From positions 7,485,001-7,549,000 of the forward strand of contig NZ_CP023865.1 in assembly GCF_003711105.1 (NCBI RefSeq): DNA of 64,000 bases. Direction: 5' to 3'. Source of the stretch: Actinoplanes teichomyceticus ATCC 31121 (GTDB taxonomy: Bacteria; Actinomycetota; Actinomycetes; Mycobacteriales; Micromonosporaceae). The stretch's first letter is position 1, and every line of letters starts with the position of its first letter. The position numbers and the translations under genes are program-made. Positions 16,093 through 25,178 of this stretch are shown piece after piece. The notes beneath the pieces are model-generated. The model made no database searches and was not told the origin of the DNA. It saw only the letters and a list, made by a program, of their open reading frames with translations.

Positions 16093-17055
16093 GTGCTCCG
16101 ACAGCAGGATGTGGGACACCGGGTGGTGGTACGGCGAATTGTAGGCGTATCCGCGGATCGGCCGCTGTACACGGATGCGCTCGGCGAGCTCGTGGACCTG
16201 ACCGAGACCGATCTCACACTCGCCACCGACAAGGGGACCCTGCGGGTGCCGCTGCGCGAGGTGCACCGGGCCAAGCGGGTCCCGCCGGCGCGCCGCCCGC
16301 ACGCGGCCGCGGTGATCGCCCTGGAACTCGCCGCCGACCAGGCGTGGCCGGCCCCGGTCCGGGCCCGGCTGGGCAGCTGGCTGCTGCGGGCGGCGGGCAA
16401 CTGGACCGGCCGGGCGAACTCCGCGCTCGCCGTCGGGGACCCGGACCGCCCGCTGGAGGCGGCGATCGACGCGGTCGAACGGTGGTACCGCGAGCACGGC
16501 CAGCGCCCGCTGATCAACGCGCCGATGCCGCTGGCCGCCCCGGTCAACGCGATGCTGGACGGGCGCGGCTGGTCCACCCGGCCGCTCACCCTGGTGCAGA
16601 CCGCCCCGCTGGCCCCGATCGTGGCCGACGCGGCGAGCGCCGACCTGCCGCCGGTCGATCTGGCCGACTCCCCCGGCGACGACTGGTACGCGATGGTGGC
16701 CGCGCACAAGGGCCGGTTGCCGGAGGCTGCGATCCGCATCCTCACCGGCGTACCGGAGAAGGTGTTCGCCCACGTCCGCGACGCGGACGGCGACCTGATC
16801 GCGGTCGCCCGCGGCGCGATCACCGGGCCGGACCGCTGGCTGGGGATCTCGCTGGTGCAGACCGCGCCGGCCGCGCGGCGGCGCGGGCTGGGGCGGCACG
16901 TGGTCCGCGGCCTCGCCCGGTGGGCCGCCCAGCACGGGGCGACCCGCGCCTACCTGCAGGTGGAGGAGCGGAACACGGCGGCGGTGGGGTTGTACACCCG
17001 GATGGGCTTCAGCACCCACCACACCTACCTCACCCGTGAGGCGCCGGAGTCCTAG
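16093..17055 (+). CDS. GNAT N-acetyltransferase (Rv0428c/cg3035-like)
   Basis: A 320-residue protein. The first 110 residues include a small beta-barrel-like part (GVSADRPLYTDALGELVDL). The C-terminal 120 residues are a GNAT domain with the acetyl-CoA loop AARRRGLGRHVVRGL and the closing AVGLYTRMGF. Length and order match the actinobacterial Rv0428c/cg3035 family, whose acceptor is unknown. GTG 16093 is fixed by AAGGAGGT. Its TAG stop and the stop of the convergent next gene share the same CTAG. Confidence 0.85.
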   Translation: MLRQQDVGHRVVVRRIVGVSADRPLYTDALGELVDLTETDLTLATDKGTLRVPLREVHRAKRVPPARRPHAAAVIALELAADQAWPAPVRARLGSWLLRAAGNWTGRANSALAVGDPDRPLEAAIDAVERWYREHGQRPLINAPMPLAAPVNAMLDGRGWSTRPLTLVQTAPLAPIVADAASADLPPVDLADSPGDDWYAMVAAHKGRLPEAAIRILTGVPEKVFAHVRDADGDLIAVARGAITGPDRWLGISLVQTAPAARRRGLGRHVVRGLARWAAQHGATRAYLQVEERNTAAVGLYTRMGFSTHHTYLTREAPES

Positions 17056-17519
17056 CGCCGGACGACCCGGCGCGGCCGGCTGGTGCGCAGCCGGCTGAAC
17101 GCCTGCAGCGAGCGGGAACGGTAGTCGCGGGCGAGCATCACGGCGGTCCAGTAACCGACCAGCGTGCCGGCGATCGCGCAGCCGCTGTAGAGCCAGATCT
17201 GCGCGAAGAACTCGCCGCCGCCGTTGGCGAACGGCTGGCTGCCGCTGAGGAACGGCCCCACCAGGACGGTCACCAGCATCCCGGCGAGCGCGCCGACGCC
17301 CAGGTCGGGCAGCCAGTCGCTGGGCCGGCGGTACTGGCACCAGCGGAACGCGAGCGTCCCGAGCACCACCGCCACCAGCGCGAACATCACGATCGACCCG
17401 CGGCCCTGCGCGGTGTCCGAACCACCGAATCCGATGCGGACGGCCAGCCGGGCCACCGCGTTGATCGCGAACAGGGCGACCGCCAGCACCGTGATCCGGA
17501 ACCAGCGCTGCTGCCTCAT
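17052..17519 (-). CDS. four-segment membrane protein, unknown
   Basis: A 155-residue protein with about four hydrophobic segments and a basic C-terminus. I recognise no domain. The ATG at 17519 follows GGGAGGACTG, an ideal ribosome-binding site. The downstream end overlaps the stop of the convergent GNAT gene within one CTAG. A possible role at the membrane cannot be specified. Confidence 0.7.
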   Translation of the reverse strand: MRQQRWFRITVLAVALFAINAVARLAVRIGFGGSDTAQGRGSIVMFALVAVVLGTLAFRWCQYRRPSDWLPDLGVGALAGMLVTVLVGPFLSGSQPFANGGGEFFAQIWLYSGCAIAGTLVGYWTAVMLARDYRSRSLQAFSRLRTSRPRRVVRR

Positions 17520-17648
17520 CAGTCCTCCCGGGAAACGATTCGTGGGCGGGATCGTAGCGCCGGACGAACCCGCGGTGCTCGATCTCCCGGTCATCTTCGC
17601 GGATGGTGCGCGTCGCTTGCTGGAGAGCGCCTGTGAATAGCCTGATAA

Positions 17649-18125
17649 TCAGGGCCGCTTCAGCGGTTTCATGATCATCCGGTACGCGCGGGCGGCGAAG
17701 GCGAGGCTGCCGGCCAGGATCATCACCAGGGCCACCCAGTTGTCGCTGCCGAGCAGGTAGTCGCCCTCGGTGGTGCGGGTCCCGGCGGCGGCCAGCATGA
17801 GCAGGGTCCACAGCGCCCACGGCACGCCGATCGCCCAGTTCCGTCCGATCGTGGTCAGGGCGAACCAGGACAGCGCCAGGTTGACGCCGACCGTGACCGG
17901 GATGGCCAGGCCGACCAGCTGGCCGCCGCCGGCCCAGATCGCCAGGTCGCCGTGGAACAGGCCGGTCACCCCACCCACCCGCAGCACGCTCAGCTGAAGC
18001 TCCAGCAGCGTGGCGACCACGGTGGCGGCCACACTGACCAGCACCCCGGCCACCCGCAGCACCGCATCCCAGTCGCGGCCGGTGGCGGCCGGCGCGGTCT
18101 GCCCGGGAGCCTGCGACACGGTCAT
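17649..18125 (-). CDS. membrane protein co-transcribed with mshB (DUF6113-like)
   Basis: A 158-residue protein with four predicted membrane segments after a short hydrophilic N-terminus. Its ATG overlaps the mshB stop as ATGA, so translation is coupled. Mycobacteria also have a small membrane protein gene directly after mshB (Rv1171 position), which supports conserved linkage. Function unknown; no link to mycothiol chemistry is proven. Confidence 0.75.
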   Translation of the reverse strand: MTVSQAPGQTAPAATGRDWDAVLRVAGVLVSVAATVVATLLELQLSVLRVGGVTGLFHGDLAIWAGGGQLVGLAIPVTVGVNLALSWFALTTIGRNWAIGVPWALWTLLMLAAAGTRTTEGDYLLGSDNWVALVMILAGSLAFAARAYRMIMKPLKRP

Positions 18126-19018
18126 CTGCCGTCCAGATCGAGCCCGGCGAACAGGTCGCTCTCCCACTTGTGCGGGCCCTCGCCCGGGCCGCGCTCGCCC
18201 TTGACGAGCGTGTAGTACTCCACGCCCATGAACTCGCCGCCGAAGTCGCCGGCCATGCCGTACAGCCAGGAGTTGTCCGGGATCTGGGTGGCGTGCGCGC
18301 GCATCGCGGCGGTCTTCTTCGCGTAGTGGTCGGTGCCGTCGATCCGGGCGGCGATCTGCTCGTCCGGCGTGCCGAACGGCAGGTCCTCCACGCGCTCCAC
18401 GCCGGCGAACGGGTTGTGCTCCGACTCGCGGAACGCCGCCATGCCGTCGCGCAGCACGCTCAGCGGCATCGCGGTCCAGTAGATCTTCTCCGGGGCGTCC
18501 GGACCGGCCAGCTCGGCCGCCCGCATCGCGACCCGGTGCGCCTGGATGTGGTCCGGATGGCCGTAGAAGCCGTTCTCGTCATACGTGATCATGACCTGCG
18601 GGCGCAGCTCGCGCATGATCTCCACCAGGTGCCCGGCGGCCTCGTCCAGGTCCGCGCCCCAGAAGGCGCGCGGGTGCTCGTTGGTCGGCAGGCCCATCAT
18701 CCCGGAGTCGCGGTACCGCCCCGGGCCGCCCAGCATCCGGTGATCCGTGACGCCCAGCGCGGCGCAGGCCCGCTCCCACTCGACCAGCCGGTAACCGCCC
18801 AGCTGGTCGGCCTCGGCGGCGGCCAGCCGCGACAGCGCCGGCACGTGGATCTCGCCCTCCTCGCCGAGGGTGCAGGTCACCAGCGTCACGTGGGCGCCGG
18901 TGGAGGCGTAGTGCGCCATGGTCGCGCCGGTCCCGATGACCTCGTCGTCGGGGTGGGCGTGCACCAGCAGCAGGCGGCGGGCGGGCAGCGAATCGGGTGC
19001 GGTCCGGTCGAGCGTCAC
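18122..19018 (-). CDS. mshB: GlcNAc-Ins deacetylase MshB (mycothiol biosynthesis)
   Basis: A 298-residue LmbE/PIG-L-type zinc deacetylase. AHPDDE is at residues 21-26 and a second zinc-binding motif, GHPDH, is near residue 160; [17 protein letters not shown] is characteristic of MshB. It removes acetate from GlcNAc-inositol, the second step of mycothiol synthesis, and marks the organism as an actinobacterium. The GTG at 19018 is chosen because TACAGT lies 7 nt upstream and the protein then starts just before the first strand. It is coupled to a membrane-protein gene downstream. Confidence 0.93.
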   Translation of the reverse strand: MTLDRTAPDSLPARRLLLVHAHPDDEVIGTGATMAHYASTGAHVTLVTCTLGEEGEIHVPALSRLAAAEADQLGGYRLVEWERACAALGVTDHRMLGGPGRYRDSGMMGLPTNEHPRAFWGADLDEAAGHLVEIMRELRPQVMITYDENGFYGHPDHIQAHRVAMRAAELAGPDAPEKIYWTAMPLSVLRDGMAAFRESEHNPFAGVERVEDLPFGTPDEQIAARIDGTDHYAKKTAAMRAHATQIPDNSWLYGMAGDFGGEFMGVEYYTLVKGERGPGEGPHKWESDLFAGLDLDGR

Positions 19019-19025
19019 GGCCGAT

Positions 19026-19031
19026 ACTGTA
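19026..19031 (-). promoter_or_regulatory. -10 hexamer of leaderless mshB
   Basis: TACAGT on the minus strand lies 7 nt before the GTG at 19018. Confidence 0.6.
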
Positions 19032-19112
19032 CGCGCGACCACCGACCGCCCGGCTCGGCGAGCCCACGGTTTACCCGGCGGGAGCCGGTCGTGATCAGCG
19101 ATGCTGGGGGGC

Positions 19113-20948
19113 GTGGATTACCCCGGACTCGCCGGGCGCACCGGCGACTTCAGCCACGGCGCCCCCCATGCCGTCACGGTCGGCGCCGACGGGGCGCGGG
19201 TCGCCTTCCTGCGCTCGCGCGGCCCGCGGGACCCGGACTCCGGGCTCTGGGTGCTGGACGTGGCCGCCGGTGACGAGCGGTTCGTCGCGCCCGGGCCGAT
19301 CGCGTCGTACGCGGTGGATCAGGACGCCCGGGTGGCCGCCTTCACCCGCGGCGGCCGGCTGTTCCGCGTCGATCTGACCACGGCGACGGTGACCGCGATC
19401 CCGACCGCCGGTGCGGCGCACGACCCGCGCCCGGACCCGCAGGGCGTCCGGATCGGCTACCTCACCGATCCGGACGGGTCGGCGTCGCTGCGGGTGCACG
19501 GGCCGGAGGGCGACCGGCTGCTGGCCGGCGAGCCGGGCAACGCGTGGCGCGAGCACGGCGGCAGCATCGCGTGGGGGGTGGCCGGAGCCGGCGCCGCCGA
19601 GTTCGGCCGGACCCGCGGCTGGTGGTGGTCGCCGGACGGCGGCCAGGTGCTGGCGGTGCGTACCGCGGGCGCGACCAGCCTGCACCTGCTCGACCTGGAC
19701 GGCGGCTGGGTGGACGTGCACTGGGACCGGGAGACGTACCCGCACCTGGCCCAGGTGCGCTGGTCCGCCGGCGGCCCGCTGATCACCGTGCTGCGCCGGA
19801 TGCAACAGCACGGTCTGGTGCTGTCGGTGGACCCGCGCACCGGGGAGACCCAGGTGCACGCGGAACTCGCCGACGCCCGCTGGGTGGAGCCGATCCCGGG
19901 CACGCCGCGGCACCTGCCGGACGGCCGGGTGCTGGTCGGCGGGGAACTGGCGCACGACGGGTTCGACGCGCGTTGCCTGTTCGCCGACGGCAGCCTGCTC
20001 ACCCCGCCCGCCCTCTACGTCCGGCGGGTGGCCGGCACCCTGGCCCGCGCCGGCGCGGCCGCCGGGGCGCCGGACCTGATCGTCGAGGGCAATCTGGGCG
20101 ATCCCGCGGCGCGCGAGGTGTTCCGGGTACGCACCTCGCTGGGCGGGGGCGGACCGGAGGTGACCCGGCTGACCGAGTCCCGCGGCGAGCTCGCCGTCGG
20201 CGGGGACGTGCTGGTCGCCGGCGCTCAGGTGTGGCGGGGCGACCGGCGGATCGGCACGCTGCGGTCGCTGGCGGCGTCGCTGCCGTACCGGCCGCGGCCG
20301 GTGCTGGAACGGGTCACCGACCGGCGGCTGCCGGCCGCCGTGCTCTACCCGGACGGGTTCGTCGGCGGCAGCCTCCCGGTCCTGCTCACCCTCGGCGACG
20401 GGCCGGGTCACCAGCAGGTGTGCGCGGATCCGGCTGCCTGGCAGGAGCGGCAGTGGTGGGCCGACGCGGGGTTCGCCGTGGTCAGCGTCGACTCCCGGGG
20501 CACGCCCGGGGTGGCCCCCAGCTTCGAGAAGGCGGTGCACCGGCGGCTCGCCGACCTGGCCCTGGCCGACCAGGCGGACGCCCTGCGGGCGCTCACCGGC
20601 AAGCACCCCGACCTGGACCTGACCCGGGTGGTGGTGCGCGGCCGCGGGACGGGCGGGTGGCTGGCGGCGCTGGCCGTGCTGCGCCGGCCCAGGCTGTTCC
20701 GCGGCGCGGTGGCCCGCGAGCCGGTGCTGGACTGGGGTGACCTGCCGCGTCCGATCGCCGAGCGGTACCTGGGCGATCCGGCCGACTCGGCGCACGTCTA
20801 CCGCAACCACAGCCTGGCCGCGGCGGTCGCCGAGGCGGAGCCGCACGGGCCGGTCCTGCTGGTCGGGGCGCAACTGCCGGGACTGACGTCGGTCCCGTCG
20901 GCCTCCCTGGCCGAGGAGCTGGCCTTCCTGCGGGAGGTCGTGTCGTGA
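19113..20948 (+). CDS. S9 prolyl-oligopeptidase-like protein lacking the catalytic triad
   Basis: A 611-residue protein. About 370 residues form a DPP-IV-type beta-propeller (repeated WSPDG/LDLDGG blades). A C-terminal alpha/beta-hydrolase domain follows, with SVDSRGTPG before the elbow. The nucleophile elbow reads RGRGTGGW at about 509-516: Gly512 replaces the catalytic Ser of GxSxGG. The usual HGxxDDNV loop is LLVGAQLPG, so Asp is missing, and the protein ends before the catalytic His region. It is probably a non-enzymatic relative. Start: GTG 19113, or ATG 19101 if leadered. Confidence 0.82.
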   Translation: MDYPGLAGRTGDFSHGAPHAVTVGADGARVAFLRSRGPRDPDSGLWVLDVAAGDERFVAPGPIASYAVDQDARVAAFTRGGRLFRVDLTTATVTAIPTAGAAHDPRPDPQGVRIGYLTDPDGSASLRVHGPEGDRLLAGEPGNAWREHGGSIAWGVAGAGAAEFGRTRGWWWSPDGGQVLAVRTAGATSLHLLDLDGGWVDVHWDRETYPHLAQVRWSAGGPLITVLRRMQQHGLVLSVDPRTGETQVHAELADARWVEPIPGTPRHLPDGRVLVGGELAHDGFDARCLFADGSLLTPPALYVRRVAGTLARAGAAAGAPDLIVEGNLGDPAAREVFRVRTSLGGGGPEVTRLTESRGELAVGGDVLVAGAQVWRGDRRIGTLRSLAASLPYRPRPVLERVTDRRLPAAVLYPDGFVGGSLPVLLTLGDGPGHQQVCADPAAWQERQWWADAGFAVVSVDSRGTPGVAPSFEKAVHRRLADLALADQADALRALTGKHPDLDLTRVVVRGRGTGGWLAALAVLRRPRLFRGAVAREPVLDWGDLPRPIAERYLGDPADSAHVYRNHSLAAAVAEAEPHGPVLLVGAQLPGLTSVPSASLAEELAFLREVVS

Positions 20949-21002
20949 CCGGAAAGATAGGCACGGGACGCGTCGATATCCGACCAGTGCTCGTGCGACG
21001 GT

Positions 21003-21026
21003 CGTCTCCCGACCGGCCGGGAGACG
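21003..21026 (+). terminator. hairpin downstream of the S9-like gene
   Basis: CGTCTCCC and GGGAGACG form perfect 8-bp arms around an 8-nt loop, about 55 bp after the stop codon. Confidence 0.55.
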
Positions 21027-21293
21027 CCATGACCTCCACGATCTTTACCAGCGGCGGCCCTCACCGAGCCGGAGTTGCCGGCCATCGGCGGAACCGCCCG
21101 AGCGCATCGAGCTCTGCGACGGGGGCCTCTGCATGACACCCGCGCCGCCCCCTCGCCAGCAGTACTTCTCCGCCGGGCCGGCGGTTCGGCAGGCCCGCCG
21201 GCAAGGGCGCCGCCTGCGGTCACCGTGACGATCGCCCCGGCCGAACTGCTGCCGCCGCGGTGAGGTGAGCCGGAATTCGTCGCGCCCGCCCCA

Positions 21294-21299
21294 TAGGGT
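21294..21299 (+). promoter_or_regulatory. -10 hexamer of leaderless tldD
   Basis: TAGGGT is followed by 6 nt and the ATG at 21306. Confidence 0.6.
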
Positions 21300-21305
21300 C
21301 GGGGG

Positions 21306-22733
21306 ATGAGCCACTTCGATGAGGCGGGCGCGGCGGTGCAGGCCGCGCTCGACGCCGGCGCCCGCTATGCGGATGCCCGTGTCATGGTCTGCCGCACCGA
21401 GTCGATGACGGCCCGCGACGGCGCCGTCGAGGATCTGGGCTCCGACGAGAGCGCGGGCCTGGGCGTGCGCGCCCTGGTCGGCTCGAGTTGGGGCTTCTAC
21501 GCCGTACCGGATCTCGCGGAACCCTCGGCCCGCGCCGCCGGGCGGCGGGCCGCGCAGATCGCCGCGGCCAGCGCCCAGGTGGCCGGCCCGCCGGCCGAGC
21601 TGGTCCCGGCCGCCCCGGTGGTGGCCAGCTGGGCCAGCGACTGCGTGATCGACCCGCTGTCGGTGCCCCTGGCCGACAAGGGCGACCTGCTGGTGCGCGC
21701 CACCGCCGCGGCCAAGGAGGCCGGCGCCGACCTGGCGCAGGCGAACTACGCGATCTGGGACACCCACAAGTGGTTCGTCTCCAGCGAGGGCCACCGCATC
21801 GACCAGCACATCCGGGAGTGCGGCGGCGGCGTCACCGCGCACGCCATCGGCGACGGCGAGGTCCAGCGCCGCTCGCTGCCCGGGCAGTACGGCACCCGCG
21901 GCTGGGAGCTGATCGACGAGCTCGACCTGGTGGGCAACGCGCCGCGGCTGGCCGAGGAGGCGCGGGCGCTGCTCACCGCGCCGCTCTGCCCGGCCGGCGA
22001 GACCACCCTGATCCTCGGCGGCTCGCAACTCGCCCTGCAGATCCACGAGTCCGTCGGGCACGCCATCGAGCTGGACCGGATCCTCGGCTGGGAGGCCGCC
22101 TTCGCCGGCACCAGCTGGCTCGACCTGAGCCGGCTCGGCACGCTGCGGTACGGCTCGGACCTGATGAACATCACCATCGACCCGACCTTCCCGGGTGCGC
22201 TGGGCAGCTTCGGGTTCGACGACGAGGGCACTCCCGCGGCGAAACGGCACGCGGTCCGCGACGGCATCTGGGTGGGCGTGCTGGCCGGGCGGGACTCGGC
22301 CGCGGTCGCCGGGCTGGACTACGCCGGCAGCGTCCGGTCCGACGGCTGGGCCCGGCTGCCGATGGTGCGGATGACCAACGTCGGGCTGGAGCCCGGCCCG
22401 CACACCCTCGACGAGATCATCGCGGCCACCGACGACGGCGTGTTCATGGACGTCAACCGGTCCTGGTCGATCGACGACCGGCGGCTGAACTTCCAGTTCG
22501 GCTGCGAGATCGGGTTCGAGATCAAGAACGGGAAGCGGGGAAGGATGCTGCGCAACCCGACCTACACCGGGATCGGCCCCCGGTTCTGGCAGTCGATGGA
22601 CATGCTCTCGTCCGAGACGGTCGCCTGGGGCACGCCGAACTGCGGGAAGGGTCAGCCCGGCCAGGTCGGGCACACCGGGCACCCGGCCGCGCCGGCCCGG
22701 TTCACCGACGTACGGGTGGGGGTGCGCGGATGA
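21306..22733 (+). CDS. tldD: metallopeptidase subunit TldD
   Basis: A 475-residue TldD/PmbA-family protein. The metal site is HESVGH (H247, E248, H252, the HExxxH motif), and the conserved Cys is in NCGKGQP near residue 446. With TldE it forms a heterodimeric protease that degrades unfolded short peptides and matures some RiPPs. Its stop overlaps the tldE start (ATGA). No RiPP precursor is visible next to it, so a housekeeping role is more likely. Confidence 0.93.
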   Translation: MSHFDEAGAAVQAALDAGARYADARVMVCRTESMTARDGAVEDLGSDESAGLGVRALVGSSWGFYAVPDLAEPSARAAGRRAAQIAAASAQVAGPPAELVPAAPVVASWASDCVIDPLSVPLADKGDLLVRATAAAKEAGADLAQANYAIWDTHKWFVSSEGHRIDQHIRECGGGVTAHAIGDGEVQRRSLPGQYGTRGWELIDELDLVGNAPRLAEEARALLTAPLCPAGETTLILGGSQLALQIHESVGHAIELDRILGWEAAFAGTSWLDLSRLGTLRYGSDLMNITIDPTFPGALGSFGFDDEGTPAAKRHAVRDGIWVGVLAGRDSAAVAGLDYAGSVRSDGWARLPMVRMTNVGLEPGPHTLDEIIAATDDGVFMDVNRSWSIDDRRLNFQFGCEIGFEIKNGKRGRMLRNPTYTGIGPRFWQSMDMLSSETVAWGTPNCGKGQPGQVGHTGHPAAPARFTDVRVGVRG

Positions 22734-24163
22734 GCGCCGAGCTGCAGATCGCGGCGAAGGTGGTGGAGCTGGTCCGGGCGCTGGCCGGCCGCTCCGCCGA
22801 GGCCGAGGTCACGGTCCGGCACCACGCGCTGGCCCTGACCCGGTTCGCCAACTCGGCGATCCACCAGAACGTCGCCGAGGCGAGCACCGGCGTGCGGCTG
22901 CGGCTGCACCTGGACGGGCGGACGGCGGCCGGGTCCACCACGCTGACCGGAGCCGACGGGCTGCGCTCGCTGGTCGAGCGGACCATCGCGGCGGCCCGGG
23001 TGACCCCGCCCGACCCGGCCTGGGCCGGTCTGACCAGGCCGGCCCCGCTGCACGTCTCGGCCAATCACCCCGGTTCCGGGGAGCAGTCCGGGCTGGCGTT
23101 CGGCTTCGACGAGGCGACCGCCCGCGCCACCCCGGCCGAGCGGGCCGAGCGGGTCCGCGCGTTCGTCGACGCGGCCGGCGGCCTGGAGACCGCCGGTTAC
23201 TGCCGGACGGCGTACATCTCGGCCGCCTTCGCCAACACCGCCGGGCAGGCCGTGACGGGCCGGACGGCGGAGGCGGCGATGGACGGCATCGCCCGCGCCG
23301 GCGGCGCCGACGGCGTGGCCCGGCTGGCCACGTCCCGGCTGGCCGGTCTGGACGGGGCGGTGCTGGGCGCGCGGGCGGCGGCCAAGGCGCGCGCCGGGGC
23401 CGAGCCGGTCGAGCTGCCCCCGGGGCGGTACGAGGTCGTGCTGGAGCCCACCGCGGTCGCCGACCTGCTGCACAACTTCGCGGTCTTCGGGTTCAACGGG
23501 AAGGCGTACGCGCAGAAGCAGTCCTTCGCCGAGCTGGGCACGGCGCAGTTCGACCCGTCGGTGACCATCGTGGACGAGCCGCTGGGCAGCCGTGGCGAGC
23601 CGGCGGCCGGCCTGCCGTTCGACGACGAGGGCACGCCGAGGCGGTCGCTGGTGCTGGTCCGCGAGGGGGTGACCCGGGCGGTGACGCACGACCGCACCTC
23701 GGCGGCCCAGGTGGGCGCGGAGTCCACCGGGCACGCCGCCCCGGGCTCGCGCTCCTGGGGCCCGTGCCCGGCGCATCTGCGGCTGGAGGCGGCCCCGCTG
23801 GCGGCCGGCGGGAGCGACGGCGGGCCGCCGATGATCGAGGCGTCGGCCCGGCCGCTGGTCGCCCGGATGCGCCGCGGCCTGCTGGTCACCGACCTCTGGT
23901 ACACCCGGGTGCTGGACCCGAAGACGCTGGTGGTGACCGGGTTGACGCGCAACGGCGTCTGGTTGGTGGAGGACGGCGAGGTGACCGGGCCGGTCGGCAA
24001 TCTGCGCTTCACCCAGTCGTACCCGCAGGCGCTGGGGCCGGGCCGGGTGCTCGGCATCGGCGGTGAGTCGGTGCTGCTGCCGGACTCGTGGGCCGACTCG
24101 CGCTACGCCGCGCCCGCGCTGCACCTGGCGTCCTGGAACATCACCGGGAACGCCTCCGGATAG
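22730..24163 (+). CDS. tldE: metallopeptidase partner subunit TldE/PmbA
   Basis: A 477-residue partner of TldD in the same fold but without an HExxxH motif, as expected for TldE. Recognisable parts are LTRFANSAIHQNV at the N-terminus, FGFNGKAYAQKQSF in the middle and PLVARMRRGLLVTDLWYTR at the C-terminal end. The ATG start overlaps the tldD stop by four bases (ATGA). The two proteins are made together and assemble around the TldD metal site. Confidence 0.92.
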   Translation: MSAELQIAAKVVELVRALAGRSAEAEVTVRHHALALTRFANSAIHQNVAEASTGVRLRLHLDGRTAAGSTTLTGADGLRSLVERTIAAARVTPPDPAWAGLTRPAPLHVSANHPGSGEQSGLAFGFDEATARATPAERAERVRAFVDAAGGLETAGYCRTAYISAAFANTAGQAVTGRTAEAAMDGIARAGGADGVARLATSRLAGLDGAVLGARAAAKARAGAEPVELPPGRYEVVLEPTAVADLLHNFAVFGFNGKAYAQKQSFAELGTAQFDPSVTIVDEPLGSRGEPAAGLPFDDEGTPRRSLVLVREGVTRAVTHDRTSAAQVGAESTGHAAPGSRSWGPCPAHLRLEAAPLAAGGSDGGPPMIEASARPLVARMRRGLLVTDLWYTRVLDPKTLVVTGLTRNGVWLVEDGEVTGPVGNLRFTQSYPQALGPGRVLGIGGESVLLPDSWADSRYAAPALHLASWNITGNASG

Positions 24164-24187
24164 ATCAGCTAGCGTATAGGTGACCGT

Positions 24188-24243
24188 CTTTGCGGACCGG
24201 GATGATGTTTTTGTGACGTACTTGGCATCCCCGGTCCGCAAAG
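24188..24243. promoter_or_regulatory. large inverted repeat between tldE and sdhC
   Basis: Perfect 14-base arms, CTTTGCGGACCGGG and its complement (24188-24201, 24230-24243), flank a 28-nt AT-richer loop containing a T5 run and TGTGACG. Three more pairs form after one bulged base. It could terminate tldE or be an operator/leader element of the sdh operon. The loop's unusually low GC favours a regulatory role. Confidence 0.5.
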
Positions 24244-24368
24244 TGTCGGACTCTCGGCGTAACGTGTGCCACACATCACCGTCGCGCGAGGACGGCTGAC
24301 GGCGGGCACCCGTGTGCCCGCGCCCGGCCGGCCCCGCGCACCTGACGCGGCACCGGCAGGGGGATGGC

Positions 24369-25166
24369 ATGACGACCACGGCGACGAGGCCGGGCGCGGG
24401 ACGGGCACGCGCGGCGATCTCGGCACGGACACTGCGCACCGATCGGTGGTGGCTGGCGCCGCTGATCACGTTCCTCGGGCTGAGCGCCTGGGTGGCGTAC
24501 GCGACGGTCCGGGTCTTTCTGCACAGGTGGTTCTACGTCGAGGACTACCACTATCTGACGCCGTTCTACTCACCGTGCCTGACCGACCGGTGCGCCGGCG
24601 CGGCCGAGTTCGGCACTCCCCTGCCGAACGTCGCGCTGATCCCGGAGGCGGCGTTCACCCTGCCGTTCCTGCTGCTCTTCCGGCTGACCTGCTACTACTA
24701 CCGGAAGGCGTACTACCGGGCGTTCTGGCTGTCCCCGCCGGCCTGCGCGGTGCCGGACCGGCACCGGACGTACTCCGGCGAGACCCGGTTCCCGCTGATC
24801 TTCCAGAACGCGCACCGGTACGCGTTCTACGCCGCCTTCGTCATCTCGATCATCAACACCTGGGACGCGGTCCGGGCCCAGACCACCGGTCTCGGCCTGG
24901 GCAACGTGATCCTCTGGGTCAACGTGATCATGCTGTGGGCGTACACGCTGTCCTGCCACTCCTGCCGGCACATCGTCGGCGGCCGGCTCAAGCACTTCTC
25001 CGCGCACCCGGTGCGATACCGCTTCTGGACCCTGGTGTCCACGCTGAACACCCGGCACATGCAGCTGGCCTGGATCACCCTCGGGACGCTGGCGCTGACC
25101 GATTTCTACATCATGTGGGTCTCGGCGGGCTGGTTCGGCTTCCACGACCTGCGACTCATCGGCTGA
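24369..25166 (+). CDS. sdhC: succinate dehydrogenase membrane anchor (Sdh1 type)
   Basis: A 265-residue integral membrane protein with about five hydrophobic segments. Conserved His and Cys residues lie in and near them (SCHSCRHIVGG, FQNAHRYAFY). It has the size and order of the single-anchor Sdh1 complex of actinobacteria, where one long subunit replaces SdhC plus SdhD. The ATG at 24369 is preceded by GGGGGATGGC. It is the first gene of sdhC-sdhA-sdhB; the complex oxidises succinate and reduces menaquinone. Confidence 0.88.
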   Translation: MTTTATRPGAGRARAAISARTLRTDRWWLAPLITFLGLSAWVAYATVRVFLHRWFYVEDYHYLTPFYSPCLTDRCAGAAEFGTPLPNVALIPEAAFTLPFLLLFRLTCYYYRKAYYRAFWLSPPACAVPDRHRTYSGETRFPLIFQNAHRYAFYAAFVISIINTWDAVRAQTTGLGLGNVILWVNVIMLWAYTLSCHSCRHIVGGRLKHFSAHPVRYRFWTLVSTLNTRHMQLAWITLGTLALTDFYIMWVSAGWFGFHDLRLIG

Positions 25167-25178
25167 GAGGCATCGACG

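Larger units (their letters stand above)
20949..21305. other. intergenic region between the S9-like gene and tldD
   Basis: About 357 bp with no supported gene. It contains the hairpin at 21003-21026 and the tldD -10 hexamer. The remaining open frames have no RBS or family signal. Confidence 0.6.

Noticed and set aside
20949..21305. Minus-strand frames of about 140 residues downstream of the S9-like gene
   Set aside because: No Shine-Dalgarno, no family signal and a composition of Arg/Pro/Ala/Gly typical of spurious frames.
21306..24163. RiPP cluster around tldD/tldE
   Set aside because: No short precursor gene, modification enzyme or exporter adjoins the pair, so a general peptidase role is more likely.
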